In this document: positions 8,052 to 16,669 of the stretch, in pieces
Layout of the letters: each line of letters opens with the position of its first letter
How positions within the stretch are numbered: position 1 is the stretch's first letter
The notes under the pieces: generated by a model
The model's database searches: none
What the model was told of the DNA's origin: nothing
Seen by the model: only the letters and a program-made list of their open reading frames with translations
Position numbers and translations under genes: made by a program
NCBI RefSeq assembly: GCF_000007705.1
Contig: NC_005085.1
Location: 3,605,752 to 3,669,751 of the forward strand
Direction of reading: 5' to 3'
Source of the DNA: Chromobacterium violaceum ATCC 12472
GTDB lineage: Bacteria; Pseudomonadota; Gammaproteobacteria; Burkholderiales; Chromobacteriaceae
DNA: 64,000 nt

Positions 8052-8624
8052 TCAGTTGTACGGCAGCTCGTACACGTGCAGCGCCTGCAACGCCAGCGGA
8101 TTGACCGACTCAACCTTGCCGCTGCGGTAATCGACGATCAAGGGATGCCTGGCAGGGTCGCAGGCGGTCGCGACGCCGCCGGCTCGATCGCCGCCGGATA
8201 TGTTCACCGACGTCGGCCCCACTCCCGCCGGCTTGCGGTCCTGATTGCTCAGCTCCAGCGCATTGGCGAGGTCGCCGGACAGGAACAGCGGCCGCACGCC
8301 GCGAGGATGGTTGCGCACGCACAGGAAGGACTGGAAATAGCGCACCTTGCGATTGTTGATCAGATAGAAATCGTTGTCGTAGATCGCCTCGTTGACCACG
8401 TAGGCCATGTCCTGGGTTTCGCCCTCCGCCCCGCCCGCATTGACGATGAACCGGCTGCCGGGAGTCAGGCACCCCAGGCGCTGGTCCAGCCACATGTCGT
8501 CCATGCCCGACGCCGAGCACTTGAGCGGCCCCTGGTACGGCCTCATCCCCTCGGCCGCGCGCGCCGGCGTGGCCAGACAAGCCGCCAGCGGCAGCCACAA
8601 CAGTATTTGCAATATCTTGCGCAT
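8052..8624 (-). CDS. Small secreted protein of unknown function, four cysteines
   Basis: A 190-residue protein starting at the ATG behind AGGTGA with 7-base spacing; a longer in-frame start is less likely. Residues 1-22 form a clear signal peptide (basic MRKI, hydrophobic core, cleavage after ATPARA). The mature part has four Cys, enough for two disulfides, and no recognised domain. It is convergent with the SgrR-like gene and has its own promoter region. No paralogue occurs in the window. Export to periplasm or medium is inferred. Confidence 0.75.
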   Translation of the reverse strand: MRKILQILLWLPLAACLATPARAAEGMRPYQGPLKCSASGMDDMWLDQRLGCLTPGSRFIVNAGGAEGETQDMAYVVNEAIYDNDFYLINNRKVRYFQSFLCVRNHPRGVRPLFLSGDLANALELSNQDRKPAGVGPTSVNISGGDRAGGVATACDPARHPLIVDYRSGKVESVNPLALQALHVYELPYN

Positions 8625-9529
8625 TTGCCCATCACCTAAGCAGAAATCGTTGCCCGGCGGCGCAATCCGCTCCATCCCTCAATGGAACACCCGCCGCCGT
8701 CCGTACCCCGCAAGGCTTCACCACCTTAGAGTTCCCCTGAGGCGCCCCGCGCCTCATTCCCCACCGCCCCCGCCAGCGCCCCCCCCAGGACGCCTGGCTC
8801 GCTGCTCGCGGCCAAAGGAAACAAAAACCCGTTAGCATATTCCTGCCAAAACTTTATGTCACCAAGAATTTTCAAAACCAGCCAACCCGCATGATCCGGC
8901 CCGCCATGCCGGCGCATATTATTAAGGTGACACCCATCGCAGACGGCGCCATGCCCGCACACACGCGAATACCGGAGCTTCCGGCGTTTCAGCCCAATAA
9001 CAGTGGCTGACAAAACTCAGTTTTACGGCTGAGGCAAGGCGCGCCGACGCAGACCGTACAAGCCGTACGGCAAGTCGGCGCCACACAGCATCAGCGGTTT
9101 TGTCAGCCGCGCTAAGAAGCGCTTTGTTTGTCCGCAGCAGCCTCCGCTGCGGAAAAACACTGCGCGAGATTCGCCGATGGCGGCTCGCCCGCCGGCCTCT
9201 GGACGGCCGCGCGCGCCTGTCTCGACCAGCGGGCGAAGCGCCGCCCGGCCGCCTGGAGCGCCTGGCCGGCTTGGAACATGGCGCGGCAATTGGCGGCCGC
9301 GGAAAAGGAATACGGCCCGGAACATCCCGCGCGGCCCGACCTCAGGCGGGGAATCGGCGTCTACCGACGCCACGGCCGCGAATGCGGCCACGCCTGCGGG
9401 CCGCTCCGCCCCGCAGCGCACCATGCCACTTAAACGACAGTCTGCCTGGATGGCAACTTCGCCTATAGTGAAATCCGGCATGCGAGTCAGCGCCATTCAG
9501 ATCCCACCATCCCCGAAAGGGAGAACGAC
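8625..9529. other. Gene-poor stretch with hairpin, repeat element and weak coding signal
   Basis: About 900 bp without a gene that can be defended. It holds the promoter side of the secreted protein, a GAGGCGC/GCGCCTC hairpin at 8739-8755, an AT-richer patch at about 8815-8940 and the inverted-repeat element at 9005-9108. From 9128 to 9433 a plus-strand frame has coding-like third positions, discussed under findings. The last 60 bp contain a TATAGT -10-like box (about 9469) and an AAAGGGAGAA Shine-Dalgarno for the chemoreceptor. Confidence 0.6.
9005..9108. repeat. MITE-like element with 12-bp perfect terminal inverted repeats, copy 1
   Basis: A 104-bp element beginning GGCTGACAAAAC (9005-9016) and ending GTTTTGTCAGCC (9097-9108), exact reverse complements. 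It has no coding capacity. Its reverse complement shares two blocks with the element at 40179-40250: GACAAAACCGCTGAT near one end, and GCGCC followed by CTCAG before the GTTTTGT end. This copy has extra internal sequence, including a GCCGTACGGC palindrome. No transposase is nearby, so any mobility would be in trans. Confidence 0.65.
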
Positions 9530-11515
9530 ATGTTGTCGAGGCTGTCCATCGCCAGCAAACTGCTGCTGTTGCTATTGCCCTTTTCCCTGGCCCTGGTAGG
9601 ACTCGCCAGCATCCTGTCGCTGGACCGCCAGCAAACGCTGAATGAGCTGCGGCGCTCGGACCGGCTGATTTCCATCGCCGGCGGCTCCAGCCAACTGATA
9701 CACGACCTGCAAACCGAACGCGGCCTCAGCAACGGCTTTCTCAGCGGCCAGGCCGCCTCGTTGCCGCCTCCGCTGCAGGCGGCGCGCGCCAACAGCGACA
9801 AATCGCTGGCCGCCTTTACCGCCGTCAGCGGCGAACTGGGCGACAGCCGGCTGAGCGAGCGGCTGGGCGCGCTGAACGGCCAGCTGCAGGGGCTGGCTCA
9901 GTTGCGCGCCGATGTCGAGAAACGCGGCATCGCGGCGCCGGACGCCTTTTCATCCTACTCCAAGGACATCGACGCGCTGATCGGGCTGATCGCCCGCCTG
10001 GCGCAGGCCAACAACGACGGCGACCTGCTGCGCAGCACCATGGCTCTGCTCAACCTGCAGTGCGAAAAGGAATTCGCGGGGCGGGAGCGGGGCTATGTCA
10101 ACGGCTTGCTGCAGGCCGGCGTGCTCAACCAGCAAAGCCACGCGCAGGCGGCCAGCCTGATCGCCAAGCAGGACGCCTGCGCCAACCAGTTCAAGCTGAT
10201 CGCCGACGATACCCTGCGCGGCCAGAAGGAAGCGCTGGACGGCGGCGACGAAACCCGCGCGGTGCAAGCCTTGCGCGCCAAGGTGATGAACCAGGCGCTG
10301 GGCCAGCCGGTGGGCGTTCCGCCGGCCGAATGGTTCCAGGCCACCACCAGGCGCATCGACGCGCTGAAGGGCGAGCAGGATCAATTGCTGCAACAGATGG
10401 CGCAGATGGTGGCGGTCAAGGTGGCGGCGGCCCGCTCCGACCTGATGCTGACGCTCGGCGGTTCGGCGCTGGTCATCCTGCTGCTGGGCAGCCTGGGCTT
10501 CGCCATCTACCGCGGCATCCACATGCCGGTGCAGCGCCTGGAAGCGCTGATGACGACGATGAGCCAGGACTTCGATCTGAGGCCGCGCGCGACGATCCGG
10601 GGCCACGACGAGATTTCCCGCATGGGCCACGCTTTCGACCATCTGGTGGACGCCTTCGCCCACACGCTGAACGAGGTCAACCGCAACGCCCACACCCTGG
10701 TGGACGCCGCCAACAGCATGCTGAACATCGCCGAGCGGGCGGCCAAGGCATCGGAAACGCAAAGCCAGTCGGCGACCGAAATCGCCGCCGCCGTCGAGCA
10801 GATGACCGCCGGTATCGAATCGGTCACCAGCAACACCCAGCAATCGCTGACCCTGGCCCAGCAGATGCAGCGCAGCGTCCACGACGGACGCGAGCGCATG
10901 GGCGACACCACCTCGGCCATGCATCAGACTTCTTCGGTGCTCGACGACGCGGGCAACCGCATCGAATCGCTGCAGCGGAAATCGGAGGACATCCGCTCCA
11001 TCATCACCGCCATCCGCGAGATTGCCGATCAAACCAACCTGCTGGCGCTGAATGCCGCGATCGAGGCGGCGCGCGCCGGCGAAATGGGCCGCGGCTTCGC
11101 CGTCGTGGCCGACGAGGTGCGCAAGCTGGCCGAACGCACCGGCAAGGAAACGCTGGACATCACGGCGCTGATCGAGGACATCCGCGGCGAGACGCAGACC
11201 GCGGCCCACCACATGCAGGAGGCGCAGGAAAGGATGGAGTCCGGCCTGCAGATGGTCAGCCGGACCGTGGACGATCTGGAGCAGATACACAGCGAAGCCG
11301 GCCACGCGGCCAGCAAGAGCCAGGATACCGCCACCGCGATGGCCGAGCAGACTTCGGCCAGCAACGAGGTGGCCACCAACATCAGCGTCATCGCCTCGCT
11401 GGCCGAGGACAACGCCTCCCTGGTGCAGGAGGTGGCCAAGCTGTCCGACCGGCTGAACGCGTCGGCCGGGGAACTGGTGCGCCTGGTGGACCGCTTCAAG
11501 CACCTCGCGGATTGA
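9530..11515 (+). CDS. Methyl-accepting chemotaxis protein with NIT sensor domain
   Basis: A 661-residue transmembrane chemoreceptor. The order is TM1 (about 10-30), a periplasmic nitrate/nitrite-sensing-type (NIT) domain (about 45-295) with the family start [18 protein letters not shown]2 (about 304-327), HAMP (about 328-382) and a cytoplasmic signalling domain. The conserved hairpin tip [15 protein letters not shown] starts near residue 503. No C-terminal NWETF-type CheR-binding pentapeptide is present. NIT domains bind nitrate or nitrite in characterised members, but ligands vary. It is the first of two tandem NIT receptors, 7 bp apart, followed by a periplasmic binding protein gene. Confidence 0.93.
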   Translation: MLSRLSIASKLLLLLLPFSLALVGLASILSLDRQQTLNELRRSDRLISIAGGSSQLIHDLQTERGLSNGFLSGQAASLPPPLQAARANSDKSLAAFTAVSGELGDSRLSERLGALNGQLQGLAQLRADVEKRGIAAPDAFSSYSKDIDALIGLIARLAQANNDGDLLRSTMALLNLQCEKEFAGRERGYVNGLLQAGVLNQQSHAQAASLIAKQDACANQFKLIADDTLRGQKEALDGGDETRAVQALRAKVMNQALGQPVGVPPAEWFQATTRRIDALKGEQDQLLQQMAQMVAVKVAAARSDLMLTLGGSALVILLLGSLGFAIYRGIHMPVQRLEALMTTMSQDFDLRPRATIRGHDEISRMGHAFDHLVDAFAHTLNEVNRNAHTLVDAANSMLNIAERAAKASETQSQSATEIAAAVEQMTAGIESVTSNTQQSLTLAQQMQRSVHDGRERMGDTTSAMHQTSSVLDDAGNRIESLQRKSEDIRSIITAIREIADQTNLLALNAAIEAARAGEMGRGFAVVADEVRKLAERTGKETLDITALIEDIRGETQTAAHHMQEAQERMESGLQMVSRTVDDLEQIHSEAGHAASKSQDTATAMAEQTSASNEVATNISVIASLAEDNASLVQEVAKLSDRLNASAGELVRLVDRFKHLAD

Positions 11516-11522
11516 TCCTGCC

Positions 11523-13370
11523 ATGCCCCGCCGTTTGAAACTGGTCCACAGGCTGGTGCTGCTCACCGCGCCGCTTGCCCTGCTGCTGCTCGCCGGCGGC
11601 GGCGCCTACACTGTCGACCGGCTTCAAGCCGCGGCCCAATTGCAAAGGGACGTGGCGCTTACCGACAACGTGGCGCTGATCGGGGAGCTGATACACGCGC
11701 TGCAAAGCGAGCGCGGCCTGAGCAACGGCTATCTGAACACATCCACGCCGCTGCCGGACGCCTTGCGCCGACGGCGCGCGGAAGCCTCCGCGCTGCTGGA
11801 CAGGCTGCGCCAGCAGCCTGCCGGCCATCTGACGCCGCGGCTGCGCGCTTTCATCGACAGCGACGTGCCCACCTCGGGCCAGCTCGAACGCCTGCGCGCC
11901 GGCATCAGCGCCCGCCGCATGGTGCCGCAGGAGGCCTTCACCGCCTATTCGGCGATGATAGATCAGTTGGCCGGCGTGATCGCTCTGTTCGACGCGCAAA
12001 GCGAAGACATCCGCGCCAGCGTCCAGCAATGGTCGGCGCTGCAATGCCAGAGCGAGTACACCGCCCGGACCCGCGGCCTGGTCAACGGCGTGCTGTCGGC
12101 GGGCCGGATGACGGTGACCGACGTCCGCCGCGTCAGCGGCGTGGTGTCCCAGGAGAGCCTGTGCCAACAGCTGTACCTCCAGCATGGCGGCAATCCCTCG
12201 GCGCTGGCGCTGGCGCTGCACTCCACCCGCGCCTTCGAGGCCATGCGCGACGCGCTGCTGGAGCGCGAGCCCGGCAAACTGGGCCCGCAGCCGTCTCCCG
12301 CCATTTGGTTCCAGAGCGCCAGCGCGCGCATCGACGCGCTGTACCAGTTGCAGGGGCAAATGCTGCGCGATATCCGCCAGCGCGCGGCCGAACAGGCCGA
12401 ACAGGCCCGCCGCCACGGCTGGATGGCGCTGGCCGGACTGCTGGCCCTGCTGCTGCCGATAGGCGCGTCCATCCTGCTGGCCCGCGACATCATCCGCACG
12501 CTGGGCGCGGAGCCGGACGACGTCGCGCAGGGCATGCGCGAACTGGCCGACGGCCGGCTGGACTTCACCCTGCCTCTGGCCAAGCGCGACACCAGCAGCC
12601 TGGCCGCCCATATCCGCAAGATGGGCGAGAAGCTGTCCACGGTGATCCTGCAGGTGCAAGCCGACGCCGACGCCGTGGCCAACGCTTCGCTGGAATTGAA
12701 CACCGCCTCGCAAAACCTGTCGACCAGCGCCTGCGGCACTTCGGCCGACATCGAGCAAACCTGTGTCTCGGTCAACGACATCAGCCGGCAAATGTTCCAT
12801 ATGGCGGACCAGGCGAGCCATACCGGCGACATCGCCAGCCAGGCCGCCAGCCAGGCCGACTCCGGCAACCGCGTCGTCGGCGAGGCGATACTGGCGATGC
12901 GCCACATCGCCCAGCGCACCGAGATCATCGACGACATCGCCTACCAGACCAATCTGCTGGCGCTCAACGCGGCCATCGAGGCCGCGCGCGCCGGCGAGGT
13001 CGGCAAAGGCTTCGCCGTGGTGGCGGACGAGGTGCGCAAGCTGGCGATCCGCAGCCAGAACGCCGCCAGGGAAATCAGCCAGGTCGCCACCCGCAGCGTG
13101 CGGCTGGCGGAAAGCGCCGGCGCCAGCCTGGACGCCATCGTCGCTGCCAGCCACCAGACCCGGGAGCTGGTGGACGGCATCTCGCGCGACGCCGCCGCCC
13201 AGGCGCGCCAGGTCGGCAACATCACAACGGTGATGCAAGGCCTGAGCCATCTGTCCCAAGACAACGCCGCCACCAGCGAAGAACTGTCGGCCGCCGCCCA
13301 CGAAACCGCTCAGCGCGCCGACAGCCTGCGCCGGCAGATGGAATATTTCCACCAGCCGCGACCGGATTGA
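11523..13370 (+). CDS. Second NIT-domain methyl-accepting chemotaxis protein
   Basis: A 615-residue paralogue of the preceding gene: TM1 (about 10-30), NIT-type periplasmic domain (about 38-290, with [15 protein letters not shown]), TM2 (about 298-320), a HAMP-like segment and the signalling domain, whose tip [15 protein letters not shown] is near residue 477. The sensor half has diverged strongly from its neighbour while the tip is nearly identical, so the pair probably detects different ligands and feeds the same Che pathway. The start lies 7 bp after the first receptor, implying cotranscription. No CheR-binding pentapeptide is seen. Confidence 0.92.
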   Translation: MPRRLKLVHRLVLLTAPLALLLLAGGGAYTVDRLQAAAQLQRDVALTDNVALIGELIHALQSERGLSNGYLNTSTPLPDALRRRRAEASALLDRLRQQPAGHLTPRLRAFIDSDVPTSGQLERLRAGISARRMVPQEAFTAYSAMIDQLAGVIALFDAQSEDIRASVQQWSALQCQSEYTARTRGLVNGVLSAGRMTVTDVRRVSGVVSQESLCQQLYLQHGGNPSALALALHSTRAFEAMRDALLEREPGKLGPQPSPAIWFQSASARIDALYQLQGQMLRDIRQRAAEQAEQARRHGWMALAGLLALLLPIGASILLARDIIRTLGAEPDDVAQGMRELADGRLDFTLPLAKRDTSSLAAHIRKMGEKLSTVILQVQADADAVANASLELNTASQNLSTSACGTSADIEQTCVSVNDISRQMFHMADQASHTGDIASQAASQADSGNRVVGEAILAMRHIAQRTEIIDDIAYQTNLLALNAAIEAARAGEVGKGFAVVADEVRKLAIRSQNAAREISQVATRSVRLAESAGASLDAIVAASHQTRELVDGISRDAAAQARQVGNITTVMQGLSHLSQDNAATSEELSAAAHETAQRADSLRRQMEYFHQPRPD

Positions 13371-13428
13371 ACGCCCGGCCCCGACCCAGCGAAGCGCCAG
13401 GACCGCACAGGATGCAACCCACCCGCCC

Positions 13429-14379
13429 ATGGCGCGCCCTCCGATGAAGCCGCTCCCCCATTCCCGCGCCCAGGTTTCCATGGCGCGCGCGATATTGTCC
13501 GCCGCGCGGCGCTGGCTAGCGCCCATATGCTTTCTCGCATGCATGGCGGCGGCCTGGGCTGGCGAGCCCATCCTCATCCGCTATCCGGCTTTCTCACCCG
13601 AGTCCGAAGCCCGTTTCCAACCTTATCTCGACTTGTTGCGCGAGGCCTTGGAACGCACCAGCCCCAAATATGGTCCGGCAGAACTCCAGCCCTCGCCCCA
13701 ATCGATGACCGAGACCCGCTACCTGCAGGAACTGCTGCTGGGCAATCTGGACGTGGCCTGGAGCTCCACCAGCGAAGAGCGGGAGCGGCTGATGCGGCCC
13801 GTCCGCATCCCCCTGGACAAGGGGCTGCTCGGTTATCGGGTCGCGCTGATACCGGCGGCGCGCCAGTCCGTCATAGCCGGCGTGCGCGATCTGGCCGGAC
13901 TGCGGCGACTGCGCGTGGGCCAGGGACTGGGGTGGGGCGACGTCCGGCTTTACCGCCACAACGGCATCCAGGTGACCGAGGCCGGCTACGAGCTGTTGTT
14001 CGCCATGCTGGACAAGGGGCGCTTCGATCTGTTTCCCCGCGGCATCGGCGAGGTGTTTTCCGAACTGGACAACCGGTCCGCCGCCTATCCCGGCCTGGCA
14101 GTGGACAAGTCGCTGCTGATCTACTACCCCTGGCCCTATTATTTCTTCTTCAACCGCGAGCGCGGGGCGGAATTGGCGAAGCGGGTGGAGGAAGGCTTGC
14201 GCCTGATGCTGAAAGACGGCTCCTACGATCGGTTTTTCCAGCAGCATTACGGCGCGTCGATACGCCGCGCCGATCTGGACGGCCGCACGCTGATCCGGCT
14301 AGACAATCCGATGCTGCCGAAAAAGACGCCGCTGGACGACGCCAGGTTATGGTACCAGCCCGCCTCCCGGGCCAGGTGA
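13429..14379 (+). CDS. Periplasmic solute-binding protein, amino-acid type
   Basis: Up to 316 residues. Three in-frame ATGs are possible (13429, 13444, 13480). The last gives the most normal signal peptide (MARAILSAARRW, hydrophobic core, cleavage after AWA) and a 299-residue protein, but none has a good Shine-Dalgarno. The mature part (EPILIRYPAFSPESEARFQPYLDL in two blocks) resembles family-3 extracellular binding proteins. It has no ABC permease or ATPase next to it and lies 58 bp after two chemoreceptors. It could serve as their ligand-binding partner; that is inference from position only. Confidence 0.7.
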   Translation: MARPPMKPLPHSRAQVSMARAILSAARRWLAPICFLACMAAAWAGEPILIRYPAFSPESEARFQPYLDLLREALERTSPKYGPAELQPSPQSMTETRYLQELLLGNLDVAWSSTSEERERLMRPVRIPLDKGLLGYRVALIPAARQSVIAGVRDLAGLRRLRVGQGLGWGDVRLYRHNGIQVTEAGYELLFAMLDKGRFDLFPRGIGEVFSELDNRSAAYPGLAVDKSLLIYYPWPYYFFFNRERGAELAKRVEEGLRLMLKDGSYDRFFQQHYGASIRRADLDGRTLIRLDNPMLPKKTPLDDARLWYQPASRAR

Positions 14380-14547
14380 TCGTCTCTTACCGGGCCGGCC
14401 CCGAATATTGCAAGACAATCGAACTGTACGTTCAAATAAAATTCAAAAATAACCAATGCAAGAAAAATTGATCAAACGCCAACAAACAGCAATTTAGTTG
14501 TCCAAATGAGCGATTTATGCAAGTTAGGACCATATCCGCAGCATAGC

Positions 14548-14626
14548 TTGGACTCCGTCGAGGCAAGTGGTGCCAAAGTGGTATCAACTTACAGCGACAT
14601 TCGGCAAACCGACAGACGGAGTCCAA
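14548..14626 (+). promoter_or_regulatory. Structured leader of the chitin oxygenase gene; arm contains the Shine-Dalgarno
   Basis: TTGGACTCCGTC (14548-14559) is the exact reverse complement of GACGGAGTCCAA (14615-14626). The right arm contains the GGAG Shine-Dalgarno of the gene at 14629. The 55-base interval can fold into three small hairpins: GGCA/TGCC (14562-14574), AAGT/ACTT (14576-14590) and TCGG/CCGA (14601-14612). The whole would be a multi-branched RNA closed by a 12-bp helix that hides the ribosome site. It does not show the conserved core of c-di-GMP-I riboswitches. Function is inferred. Confidence 0.5.
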
Positions 14627-14628
14627 AC

Positions 14629-15777
14629 ATGAAACCGCATTTTTCCATTGTCATGATGCTGGCAGGATTAAGCACCTCGTCATGGGCGCACGGCACCATG
14701 GAAGTGCCGATCAACCGCACCTACAGTTGCTCCAAGGAAGGCGCCGAATCCCCCAAGACGCCCGCCTGCCAGGAAGCCAAACGCGTCGGCGGCACACAGG
14801 CGATGTACGACTGGAACGGCATCAACCAGAATCCTCCGGGAGACAACCACCAGTCCGTTGTTCCAGATGGCACGCTGTGCGGCGGCGGCCAGGCGAAATT
14901 TAAGGGCTTCAACCTGGCGCGAACCGACTGGCCGACCACCAATATCGTCCCGGACGCCAAGGGCAATTTCGAATTCATCTATACCGCGACCATGCCGCAC
15001 GCCACCAAGTACTTCAAGTTCTACGTCACCCGGAACGGCTGGAATCCGAATCAGCCGCTCAAATGGTCGGATCTTGAACCGTTCGGCACTTACAACGGCA
15101 ATCCGCCGCTCGACGACAAGCAGCGCTACCACATGACCATGAAGCTGCCGACCGGCAAGACCGGCCGCCACATCATCTACAACGTGTGGAAGCGTTCGGA
15201 CAGCGAAGAGGCTTTCTATTCGTGCTCCGACGTCAACTTCACCAACGACGGCAAGCCGGAGCCGCCGCCGATCTCCAATCCGTGGAAGGAAGCAGGCAGC
15301 GTGACCGCCCACGAGAACCTGCCGGACAAGAGCTCGGTGACGCTGCGCATCTTCGACAGCCATGGCCGCGACGTGGAAAGCCACAAGGTGGACCTGAGCG
15401 CCTCCAGCGGCCAGGCAGCCAATTGGCCCTACGAACTGGGCGTCAAGGTCAATGCCGCCTCCCAGATCGGCCGCATCGGCGTGATCAGCAGTAAACAACG
15501 CGCCGTCACGATCAACCCGGTCCGCAGCGCCACCGCCAACCGCGTGTGGCTGAATGAGCGCTATAGCGGCTACCGGTACCAGATCGACATCAAGAAGGGC
15601 GACGGCGGGGTGAATCCGCCGGTGCCGGGCGACGAGTGGCGCGAGGGCGTGGCCTACACCGTGGGTCAGATCGTCAGCTACCAGGGCCGCCGCTATCGCT
15701 GCCTGCAGGGCCACACCGCCTGGACCGGCGCCGGCTGGACGCCTTCCACCCAGCCCGCGCTGTGGACCCCGGCCTAA
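14629..15777 (+). CDS. AA10 lytic polysaccharide monooxygenase (GbpA-like chitin-binding protein)
   Basis: A 382-residue secreted protein, started at the ATG behind GGAG (7-base spacing); a longer frame from 14506 lacks support. The signal peptide ends SSWA, so the mature protein begins with His21 (HGTMEVP), the N-terminal copper ligand required in AA10 enzymes. His124 in TMPHATKYF is the probable second ligand of the histidine brace. The catalytic domain (21-about 210) is followed by a GbpA-like middle region and a C-terminal CBM5/12 module (about 337-381, with YTVGQIVSYQGRRYRC). It cleaves crystalline chitin oxidatively and should act with the chitinase at 3477. The upstream DNA is unusually AT-rich, and the leader can pair with the Shine-Dalgarno. 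Confidence 0.93.
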   Translation: MKPHFSIVMMLAGLSTSSWAHGTMEVPINRTYSCSKEGAESPKTPACQEAKRVGGTQAMYDWNGINQNPPGDNHQSVVPDGTLCGGGQAKFKGFNLARTDWPTTNIVPDAKGNFEFIYTATMPHATKYFKFYVTRNGWNPNQPLKWSDLEPFGTYNGNPPLDDKQRYHMTMKLPTGKTGRHIIYNVWKRSDSEEAFYSCSDVNFTNDGKPEPPPISNPWKEAGSVTAHENLPDKSSVTLRIFDSHGRDVESHKVDLSASSGQAANWPYELGVKVNAASQIGRIGVISSKQRAVTINPVRSATANRVWLNERYSGYRYQIDIKKGDGGVNPPVPGDEWREGVAYTVGQIVSYQGRRYRCLQGHTAWTGAGWTPSTQPALWTPA

Positions 15778-15803
15778 ACCGCTAACCCCATAGAAACGCG
15801 TCT

Positions 15804-15823
15804 GGAGGCGGCTCGCCGCCTCC
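15804..15823. other. GGAGGCGG/CCGCCTCC hairpin after the chitin oxygenase gene
   Basis: A perfect 8-bp inverted repeat with a CTCG loop, 26 bp after the stop and 25 bp before the cytochrome gene. It has no T tract, so it may slow or process the transcript rather than terminate it. Confidence 0.4.
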
Positions 15824-15848
15824 CGCCGCCCCTCGCTTCGAGAAATCC

Positions 15849-16370
15849 ATGAAACGCTATCCTTTCCTGGCGATGCTGCTGCATTGGCTGAGCGCTGCCG
15901 CGATACTGTGGGCGCTGTGCAGCGGATTCGCGCTGGCCTCCGGCATCCTGCCGCCGATCTGGGCCAAGGCCATCCCGCCGCTCAACATCGCGCTGACCAC
16001 GCTGCTGCTTCCTTTCTGGCTGCTGCGCCTCTTCTACCGCCTCACTTTCCGCATGCCCCCGCCCGCAGACATGGCCCCGCGCGACTGGGCGATGGCCAGG
16101 CGCGGACATCTGGCGCTCTACGCGCTGGGATCGCTGTCGCTGCTCAGCGGCATCTTGATGATGGAGCGCCCGATGAGCGTATTCGGTTGGTTCACGCTGG
16201 CCGCGCCGCTGCCGCCCGGCCTGCTGACCAGCGGCTTCGCATTGGCGCATTTCGTCAGCAACGTGCTGCTTGCCCTGGCCGTCGCCGCCCACATCTCAGC
16301 GGTCGCCGTCCACCACCGCCGGGGCCTTCCCATCCTTAGGCGCATGAGCTCCGGCCGTTCCGAGCGATGA
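15849..16370 (+). CDS. Cytochrome b561 family membrane protein
   Basis: A 173-residue protein with four hydrophobic helices. It carries membrane histidines placed as in prokaryotic cytochrome b561/YodB-type di-haem proteins: LLHW in helix 1, RRGHLALY in the middle and ALAHFVSN with AAHISAVAVHH near the end. Such proteins move electrons between the quinone pool and periplasmic partners. A link to reduction of the chitin oxygenase just upstream is attractive but only positional. The stop codon lies inside a long perfect hairpin. Confidence 0.85.
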   Translation: MKRYPFLAMLLHWLSAAAILWALCSGFALASGILPPIWAKAIPPLNIALTTLLLPFWLLRLFYRLTFRMPPPADMAPRDWAMARRGHLALYALGSLSLLSGILMMERPMSVFGWFTLAAPLPPGLLTSGFALAHFVSNVLLALAVAAHISAVAVHHRRGLPILRRMSSGRSER

Positions 16371-16408
16371 TCTTCCTTCTCCGCCGCCAGGCGGAGAAGG
16401 AAGATCAT
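16367..16408 (+). terminator. 19-bp perfect hairpin overlapping the cytochrome b561 stop
   Basis: The arm at 16367-16385 begins ATGATCTTCC and contains the TGA stop. It is perfectly complementary to 16390-16408 around a GCCA loop. Only TTT follows, so termination would depend on stem strength. The symmetry would allow function in both directions. Confidence 0.6.
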
Positions 16409-16540
16409 TTCCTATCAGACACTTAGCGCGCCACCTTGAAATCCGGGCGCCGCCGCCGCCGCGCCCGTCGCTTTTGCTGCGCCGCAAAACCTTGCCAAGC
16501 CTGCCGAAAACCGATAAATTCGACCGCTCTAGCGAAGCGC

Positions 16541-16614
16541 GCGGGTGTAGCTCAATGGTAGAGCAGAAGCTTCCCAAGCTTACGACGAGGGTTCGATTCC
16601 CTTCACCCGCTCCA
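16541..16614 (+). tRNA. tRNA-Gly (anticodon CCC)
   Basis: A 74-base cloverleaf. Acceptor arms GCGGGTG and CACCCGC are followed by the discriminator T and an encoded CCA; the D arm is AGCTCAATGGTAGAGC, the anticodon loop TTCCCAA, and the T arm contains GTTCGATTC. The anticodon CCC reads GGG codons. It closely resembles E. coli glyU. It is isolated from other RNA genes and lies 55 bp before asmA. Confidence 0.95.
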
Positions 16615-16669
16615 CAGGCTTCTCGCATCCCCCAGACAACTCCATGCATGGCCTCTCCGAGCGATCCCG

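Noticed and set aside
9023-9496. 157-codon minus-strand frame over the gene-poor region
   Set aside because: It runs through the inverted-repeat element, lacks a Shine-Dalgarno and has no recognisable protein features.
14548-14628. c-di-GMP-I riboswitch before the chitin oxygenase gene
   Set aside because: A GGCAAACC-like string is present, but the rest of the conserved core and the P2/P3 arrangement are absent.
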